Assembly: GCA_021014325.1 (NCBI GenBank)
Contig: JAJGQC010000657.1
Coordinates: 21,630 to 85,629 of the forward strand
DNA: 64,000 bases
Direction of reading: 5' to 3'
DNA from: Plazaster borealis
Lineage: Eukaryota > Echinodermata > Asteroidea > Forcipulatida > Labidiasteridae
The first letter of the stretch is position 1, and every line of letters begins with the position of its first letter. Made by a program: the position numbers and the translations under genes. Under the pieces are notes generated by a model. That model made no database searches and was not told the origin of the DNA. It worked only from the letters and a program-made list of their open reading frames with translations. Of this stretch, positions 57,114-64,000 are shown piece by piece.

Positions 57114-58260
57114 GTGCTCTCAAGTGTACATGGATTCGCAGGCTGCTTAAAACAGAGACATCTGGTTGGACTTCCCTGTTTTTTAAAATATCCAATCTCT
57201 AGAATACACTTTTCTTCAAAGGCAGCCATCCAAGTATCGCTCGAATATTACAGAGGGCTGTTCACCCTAACCGTTTTTGGGTAGATGTTCTTAGTGCCTG
57301 GGGTTCTTATATAAAATGCCACCAACCGGTTAATCAGAATGACTCCTTACCTAGTGTTCTATGGTACAACCACAGAATTAGAGTAAATCAAAACTGTGTT
57401 CATTACAAACATTGGATTAATAAGGGTTTTTTTATGTGTGTGATTTTCTAGATGAAAGGGTTGACTTTTTTACCATGGTTGATTTTATGGCTAAATCTAG
57501 TGTTGAGACTAATTTTCTTGAATATGGAGGGATTAGTAAGGCCATAAAAAAATCCTTTGGGACAGTGTTGATGGGTACTGGCAGGGCAAGTATCTGCTTC
57601 CCTTTCATTCCATTCAATTTTAGGCTACTCTTGAAGGACAAAAAGGCTCCAACCGCATTAACAACTGTCTTACATTTGCTAAAAAAGTAGTCTATAATTT
57701 AACCGCAAAGTGGGAAACAAAATTGAGTGTTAAACTTATTACTAATTCTAGGTGGATGGTACTTTGTAATATCCCGTTTAGCGTTACAATTGGCACTAGA
57801 TTACGATGGTTTCAATATAGATTAGTCCACAGAATACTTGGCGTTGATTCATTCTAAGCGAAAATCTGTAAAAAGGACAATGATCTTTGTACATTCTGTC
57901 AATTAGAGAGTGAGACGCTTGTTCATTTATTTTGTAGATGTAAGTTTTCAACTATGTTTTGGACCCAACTGGAGGATTGGTTACGGAACACTCTTAAATC
58001 TAGACATAAGTTTAGACAATGAGGCTATTCTTTTGGTATAACTAAGAAATGGTGGAGTGCTCTTAATCTGATCCTTCTTCTGTGTCGTTTCCACATTTAT
58101 AAGATGGAAAAATGAATAACAACAGGCCATCCCTTGCATTATTGAAAATGGACTTAAAACGCTATTATACTTTGGAAAAGTACATCTCTATTACAACTGA
58201 TTCTAGTGTGAAATTCCACACAAAATGGAACTCCTTTGAATTATTGTGTCAAGGTTAACT
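57114..58260 (+). pseudogene. LINE ORF2, C-terminal region
   Basis: Just before the SINE the LINE reads LHKFIWKG and GGVKMANKNTELK. After it come SALKCTWIRRLLKTETSGWT, HPSIARILQRAVHPNRFW, then CTFCQLESETLVHLFCRC, the cysteine/histidine motif near the end of L1-type ORF2. Multiple stops and frame changes. The end near 58260 is set by the last recognisable coding (NSFELLCQG then stop). Confidence 0.75.
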
Positions 58261-58445
58261 CTGTATTTGTTGAAGTGTTATGTCGGTCAACCTTATATTT
58301 TGTTTTATTGCCATTGCTTTTCAGTATTTTTGTATTAAAGTGAGGAGTTGTTTAACGTCTTTTAAAATAAAAAATTCCTCTGGGAAAAACCCCAAAAACT
58401 TTGATGCTTTTCCAAGAGGAAAATTACACTTTCGAAAACTTGAAT

Positions 58446-59330
58446 CATTCAAATCAAATACCCTCAAAAAAGAAAAAAGGCAATTATGATGCAAATATTG
58501 CAGTAAACCAAACTATAACCGAAGAGATCTATTACATGGTGGTTGGATTTTCCATGCGATGAGGTAAAATCGTTAATTAAAATACCACCTATTAATATTG
58601 TTATCTGTACAGATGCCAGTAATACAGGCTGGGGTGCAGTCTCAAACGGACAACTCTTACACACAGGGTAAGTGGTCCCAAACCCAACAACAGTTGCATA
58701 TCAATATGTTAGAGTTAATGGCATCTCAAAATGCATTGCTAACTCTCTGTGAAACTCTAAATAATGTTCATGTTCTGATCCAATCTTACAACAGCACAAC
58801 CGTTTCCTACATTTCGAAAATGGGAGGAACTGTTGGTCCCTTAAATGACCTCACATCAAAAGTCTTCCTTTGGTGTACAGTGTATATTAAGAAATATTAC
58901 TATATCCGCAACCCACGTCGCAGGAGTAGATAATACCATTGCAGATTACCTTTCTTGTAAGAAATTGAATAAAGAATTGAGTCTCAACTCACACATATGC
59001 TTGGATGTTGTCAACAAAACACAAATATATCCAGATGTTGATCTGTTTGCATCTTATAATAATAATAAGATAGTTTGCTATGTGTCATGGAAATCAGACT
59101 CTAACGCATTGGCCATCGACGCTTTCTCAATGCAATGGTATGGTATAACACCTTACATTTTTCCACTTTTCTGTCTGCTCTGTAGAATTTTGGACAAAAT
59201 ATCACGAGATCAAACTCCTCTTTGCCTTCTCATGGAAGGCCCAACCGTGGTTTCCACAGTTGCTACAGATGGTGATTGCAAACCCAATCAAACTACATGT
59301 ACCAGAGTTTTGCCTAATGCATCAACCACA
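58446..59330 (+). pseudogene. DIRS-like retroelement, RT end and RNase H
   Basis: The frame opens mid-domain with WWLDFP-type sequence, then ICTDASNTGWGAVSNGQ, HINMLELMASQNALLTLC, and LIQSYNSTTVSYISKMGG. After a frame change near 58870 it continues ATHVAGVDNTIADYLSCKK and PDVDLFASYNNNKIVCYVSW. This is the RNase H region of DIRS-type elements. The expected Asp in QSDNST is Tyr here, and a stop lies in the TG(K)WS segment. The reverse transcriptase core is missing upstream, where the LINE lies. Confidence 0.82.
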
Positions 59331-60090
59331 ACTGCCCGTTCCAAACCTGCACCTGGTCGCTTGGGTCATCTCAGGGAACGCTGGAAAACAAAAGGCCTTT
59401 CGGCAGAAGCTTCCAACCTCATCGCAAATTCATGGCGGTCAAGTACAAAATTGCAATATTTATCAGCTTGGAAATGCTGGACTAGTTGGTGTAGTGGACA
59501 ACAAGTTAATCCATTATCTCCCACTGTAGCAGACTTGGTAAATGCTCTATGCTCATTCAAACGGAAAATCATACTCCACGTTAAACACATACAGATCAGC
59601 TCTGTCTTCAGCCCTAGCTAGATTTGAGGGACATGCAGCTGGACAACACCCTTTAATAGTACGCTTAATGAAGGGAGTATTTAATACAACACCCCTGAAA
59701 CTGAGATATTCAAAAACATGGAAAGTTTCAATTGTGTTAGATTATTTAAAAAGGTTGCCAATTAACAGTGAACTTTCAGTATAAGTTTTAAGTCAGAAAC
59801 TTTTAACTCTAACAGCACTTGTATCGGCTCAAAGAACACAATTGCTGGCTAGTATAGATACAGTACTAGTCACTTGAATATTTCAGATAATTCCTGTGTT
59901 ATTTCTGTTTTTGAAATATTGAAAACGAACTGCCCAAAAAGAGGCTTGGGACAAACCAATACCAAAATTTGACGAGAACCCAAAGTTAAGTGTTCTCCGC
60001 ACATTGAAAGATTACTTAGATCGACAAACATACAACAACAGTTTCAGTTTCCAAAATGATGAAGGAACATATCTTGTCTTTTTGAATTGA
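59331..60090 (+). pseudogene. DIRS-like tyrosine recombinase (truncated)
   Basis: It reads GHLRERWKTKGLSAEASNLI, ANSWRSSTKLQYLSAWKCWT and VADLVNALCS. A frameshift near 59560 follows, then TLNTYRSALSSALARFEGHA, VRLMKGVFNTTPLKLRYSKT and LTALVSAQRTQLLASID, where R is the first catalytic arginine. A degraded DENPKLSVLRTLKDYLDRQT follows. The later H-x-x-R and Tyr boxes were not found. In DIRS elements this recombinase replaces integrase for inserting circular DNA. Confidence 0.82.
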
Positions 60091-60094
60091 AGAG

Positions 60095-62045
60095 GGCGCT
60101 AGTTTGTTTCCTTCCACTAAGGGTGCATCCCACTATTTAGAGAGAAAACAGACCAACGGCCTCATGAATATTTTGTAGGCCTTAAAAATATTGTTAGGCC
60201 TACTAGACTGATTTGAGAGCTAAAATAAAAGGGGTACGGTGTAAAACATTTGCCCAATTAACACCTGGGGGTTGTTGACTTCCAACTTCAGGCATTTTGG
60301 ATGAACCAGGCCCTGAAAAAATGGTCGTATTTGCTGAGAGGTGCAGGACATTTTTTTCAAGAATGATGCTCGGACGTTTGGAAATTTACACAGGTGTAGG
60401 GGTGTTTATATTTGAAGGGGTAACTGGACGGGCCTTGGGACACCCCATGTCAAATTAAGCAGAGGGTAAAAGTTTAGGAGTCAATGGGTAATTGTCCCTA
60501 TCAAAAATCTATCAGATTGTAAGTATTCTTAAAGTATTTTTGCATATTGACTCAGGGCTCGAATTTGGGGTAAAAACGCACAAGACTGTAGGGGTTGTAC
60601 ATGTATGTAGCTCAAAATATTGACTAGACCAGAATTTTGTACACAAGACTAGAATTGAAATGAGAAGAAAAAATGCCTACACAGTTTAATTTGTTTTGAA
60701 TTTGAAAAAAGCACTAAGAGAAGATTTATCTCATTTGTATTATGGGTAAGTAGGCATATTCTTCAATAATCAACAGAATTATATATACATTGTAAGAATG
60801 AAAGTCAACATTTAAACACAACACAAGACTGCCGGACTTGTTCGGTCGTGAGTTTACCGGCCCGATGCTAAAATCACTGGCCTCGAGCCTGCGGTCCAGT
60901 GTAACATTCGAGCCCTGTGACTATTGAGCATAATTTTGCACTGTTAGCCCACAGGTTGGACCCCTCCTCTCTCCATTGATAAAATGCGATGGAGTCCAAG
61001 ATATAAAAGTCCTGTATAACAAAATATTTTCACAACTGATGGAGGAAGCTGAAGCTTTCTTCACATCCGTATGTCCCGGTGAGTTCCAAGAATGCTGGAT
61101 ACAGAATTGTGAATTTTATCCTTGGATGACATTGATATTAAAATGGAAATTCTTTATTGTAACTTACAGTACTGACCCCGTACGTGTACATGAAAACTTG
61201 CACGAACGTGGCCCACGATATTCATAGCAAGTCCGTCACATTCAGTATAGGGTCATTCGATCCATTTATCTCACGAACATGCAGTCGTATGTACAAAAGG
61301 CAAAATACTAGGTGTACTGAAATTAAAATCTGACCATGATGGAGGAAAGAATCCCACATATTTTTCTCACACAAGTAGACTGGATATAAAGTATTATTGA
61401 GAAAAATTGTAAATCTGTCAGTAATGTCCCATACTGTCAAATAACTATTTGAAAAAGGCGTTTTATTTTGCCTTTTTTACAAGCAGACCCATATTCAGAC
61501 TCCTGACAAATACCCATCAAAGGTGTGATTGGTCTATCCTTATATCAGACCACGCATGCACCTAGTTTATAACCAAATGTAATATAAAAGCAATCAAACA
61601 TTTCAAATGGGGAAAACTGGGGTAAAAACACCCGATTTTAAAGTTTTTACAAAATATCTCAGCATTGCTTGGAGATACTAGGAAATAAATGTATTTATTA
61701 ATGCAATAGGCCTACATACAAGACATACATGTATGCATCTCCTCTATTGTGTGGAAATATAAACTCATTGTAATTATACTGATAAGGGGATATTTTTCAC
61801 CCTTTTGCGGAGGAAGTTTGGCCGGCGTTTTTACCCAGGTGTGGGGGTAGAAACGCCTGCCCACATTTTTTATTTGTAAAGTTGGCTTTACCAGATATTT
61901 TCCCATAGTATTTAAAATTTATAAATTTATAATTTATAAAAATACTCAGGGAATACATCAAATACAAACAAATTTTCAAACACAGCTGGTTAACTACAAA
62001 CTCAATCAATTAAAACCCTAACAGACTACGCCCTTGGGTAGACAT
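60095..62045. other. No gene recognised
   Basis: AT-rich sequence. A stretch ending in a good donor (gtcccg/gtgagttcc) at about 61079 reads YNKIFSQLMEEAEAFFTSVC but has no clear acceptor, so it is not called. Nothing else was recognised. Confidence 0.4.
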
Positions 62046-62047
62046 AC

Positions 62048-62455
62048 TGCCCAAATCCTTCGATATCCTTCAGATTAAAGTTGTCATAAACCTAAAGTGC
62101 CCAAATCCTTCGATATCCTTCAACTTATTGTAAGTAAACATATTAGCCCAAATCCTTCAAAATCCTTTTGAGACAGAAGTTAGGGAGTCATTTTTGTGAT
62201 TTACTTTAGGTGCTCGGCTTAAAGCCCAAAACCTTCAGAATCCTATTTTGGCTAAGGTGCATAATACCTAAATCCTTCAAAATCCTCCTATGTGAAAACA
62301 GGCCGATAGCCCAAGTCCTGCGAAATCCTACCCTAACAAAAACTCATTTTAGCCCAAACCCTTCGAAATCCTCCTGTGTTGCAGATCCCTAATAGCCCAA
62401 ATCCTTCGAAATCCTGCACTTTGGCAATGAGGATATTGTAGGACTTGGGTTTTTT
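62048..62455 (+). repeat. Spaced short direct repeats (eight, plus one inverted)
   Basis: Variants of gcccaaatccttcgaaatcc occur at about 62049, 62099, 62146, 62223, 62265, 62309, 62352 and 62394. They are separated by 20-55 bases of mostly unlike sequence; the last three intervals are 42-44 bp. An inverted relative (ggatattgtaggacttgggt) lies at 62431. This is probably a decayed tandem repeat with conserved cores. Confidence 0.8.
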
Positions 62456-62736
62456 AGGGAACAGGTATTCTTATGTAGAGGGAAGTTGAACATTAGCGGA
62501 CATAACTCGCACACAACAAGTTTGTACGCTTATGGCTGACCAACATTGCAAAGTGTAAACTAAGAACACCCAGAGCTCCAGCAAGGGTCTACTGGTCCAA
62601 GGACACTACCCCAGAAGCTCCTGATCAATGAAATGTTTTAAAGACTCAAGATAGACCAAACACAAACATACAATCCCTGTAGATGTTATTGTACCTATGG
62701 GTCTACCTAGTTTAAATCAGATAAAGTAAACAAATA

Positions 62737-62768
62737 AAAAAAATTAATAAATAAATAAATAAATAGAT
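62737..62768. repeat. (AAAT)n microsatellite
   Basis: Tandem aaat/taaa units. Confidence 0.8.
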
Positions 62769-63043
62769 AAGACCCCTTAAACAATTTAGCTGTGACCCGT
62801 TTTTCGTCCCTTACAGTATTGTATTGGCGAGCAAATATTGAAATTAATTTTTGAAATTTAATCATTTTTAAAATTATAGTGCTACATGTATTTACTCTTC
62901 TTAATATCAATAATCAAATAACAAATATTGAACAAATTTGACGTTTTTTCCTTCAAAAAGCTTTAAACCCAGGACGTCAGAGCAGTGCAACAGATTCTGG
63001 CTCCCTACCAAGGATGTCCGTCGAACAACGACAGCCAGACAAC

Positions 63044-63376
63044 TCAACGGGTCAGACAACTGGATGGGTCAGACAACTGGATGGGTCAGACAACTGGATG
63101 GGTCAGACAACTGGACGGGTCAGACAACTGGATGGGTCAGACAACTGGATGGGTCAGACAACTGGATTGGTCAGACAACTGGATGGATCAGACAACTCGA
63201 CGGGTCAGACAACTGGATGGGTCAGACAACTGGATGGGTCAGACAACTCGACGGGTCAGACAACTGGATGGGTCAGACAACTGGATGGGTCAGACAACTC
63301 GATGGGTCAGACAACTGGATGGGTCAGACAACTGGATGGGTCAGACAACTGGATGGGTCAGACAACTCGATGGGTT
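63044..63376 (+). repeat. 17-bp minisatellite, about 19-20 copies
   Basis: The unit gggtcagacaactggat, with variants (ctcgac, ctcgat, ctggac, ctggatt), is repeated head to tail with hardly any length change. Because 17 is not a multiple of three and the unit lacks stops in any forward frame, all three frames are open and encode the same 17-residue repeat (for example MGQTTGWVRQLDGSDNW) in different registers. A single further gatcagacaactcgatgg lies at 63409. Translation is not supported by any start or splice context. Confidence 0.93.
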
Positions 63377-63735
63377 GTATGTTCAACCGTAAGACAAGTT
63401 GACTTTTGATCAGACAACTCGATGGATGGAGTCAATCTTCATGGTACAAGATTCGTATGACACCGGCATGCAGCTGATGACTCACAGAGCCGTTTGGCAC
63501 GGGGGACGAGCGTACTGTAACTGGGCACTGGCATCCCACAGGGTTGGGGGACAAATGCACCTGCGTCTGGTTGGGGGGATGGGGGGCACATGCATTATCC
63601 GGCCCAAGAGAAGGCCAATGGAATACTTGTCTGAAGTTCACGCAAAAATTGTAGAAACAATTTGTGTAAACATTGTCACGTGTTGTCAATGACACTAAAA
63701 AAAAGAGATCAGTCATTCACTCGTCGACTTGTCTT
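63375..63735. other. No gene recognised
   Basis: Sequence between the minisatellite and its inverted relics. It has a G-rich stretch near 63565-63590. Open frames on both strands here have no recognisable domain. Confidence 0.35.
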
Positions 63736-63835
63736 GGCACTCTGTCCGGTTGTCTTGTCTCACTGACGACTTGTTAAGCTGTCGAGTTGTCTGACAGGTC
63801 GAGTTGTCCGAAGGCTGAGTTGTCTGTCTCCCCTA
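63736..63835 (-). repeat. Inverted relics of the 17-bp minisatellite
   Basis: gtcgagttgtctgacaggtc, gagttgtccgaaggctgag and ttgtctgtctcc are, on the minus strand, degenerate copies of (g)tcagacaactcgac units. They face the main array at a distance of about 360 bp. Confidence 0.6.
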
Positions 63836-64000
63836 CCAACAACAAGGGCTGTTTGCACGCACTGAGACTGAGAGTGTACATGTCACACATGTATGTACAG
63901 AGTAGCCCTGCTCTGGGTATTTAAAGCTTCTCTACAATGCAAACAAAATTTTAACTAATATTTGTTCATATTTTTACCTGATTTGAGAAGCTAAAATTCC

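Noticed and set aside
60976..61227. Frame with YNKIFSQLMEEAEAFFTSVC before a good splice donor at 61079
   Set aside because: No convincing acceptor or start was found and I recognise no domain, so it is not called as an exon.
62048..62455. True CRISPR array
   Set aside because: The setting is an animal-like genome with introns and retroelements. The repeats vary in sequence, spacing is irregular and no cas genes are present.

Overview
This is eukaryotic (metazoan) DNA that is AT-rich, intron-bearing and very rich in repeats. Several dispersed repeats match, from memory, families common in echinoderm genomes: short inverted-repeat elements with TTAA-type ends starting near AAAGGCATCGTACACG, a family ending in agctttatgaaattgggccc, and tRNA-headed SINEs. 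The gene content (a TRIM-NHL protein, a midasin 3' segment, a THAP domain) and the retroelement types (Ty3/gypsy with a tRNA-Leu primer site, DIRS, L1/Tx1-like LINE) also fit. An echinoderm, perhaps a sea star or sea cucumber, is my best guess; the species cannot be named from sequence alone.

Layout. 1-3 kb: no gene recognised. 3.1-8.7 kb: a satellite complex made of a 110-bp monomer (A) alone, then a 142-bp tRNA-like monomer (B) alone, then interleaved A+B units of about 254 bp organised into a higher-order repeat of about 890 bp. 10.8-12.9 kb: fold-back elements and dispersed repeats. 13.0-18.4 kb: a third satellite, about 51 copies of a ~104-bp monomer with a block duplication of about 2.38 kb. 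19.8-38.8 kb, minus strand: exons encoding the C-terminal von Willebrand A region of midasin (MDN1), the AAA-ATPase of 60S ribosome maturation. The locus is heavily rearranged. Two imperfect tandem duplications carry copies of its exons, a Ty3/gypsy element lies at one duplication boundary, one exon copy has a 39-bp deletion, the last exon has a 1-base frameshift, and the exon expected to carry the metal-binding DxSxS motif was not found. No earlier midasin exons are seen in the next 25 kb, so this is most likely a decaying partial copy or a badly assembled 3' end.

41-45 kb: one candidate coiled-coil exon, a fold-back element with a tRNA-like core, several MITEs, and a frameshifted THAP-domain sequence inside a terminal-inverted-repeat element. 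46.4-51 kb, minus strand: the one gene that looks intact, a two-coding-exon TRIM protein (RING, two B-boxes, coiled coil, NHL-like propeller; 628 aa). 52.6-60.1 kb: nested retroelements, with a DIRS element split by an L1/Tx1-like LINE that is itself split by a tRNA-derived SINE; all are broken. 62.0-62.5 kb: eight spaced short direct repeats. 63.0-63.4 kb: a 17-bp minisatellite that is open in all three forward frames.

Only the TRIM gene is presented as probably functional. The rest is repeat biology, transposon relics and a degraded gene fragment.
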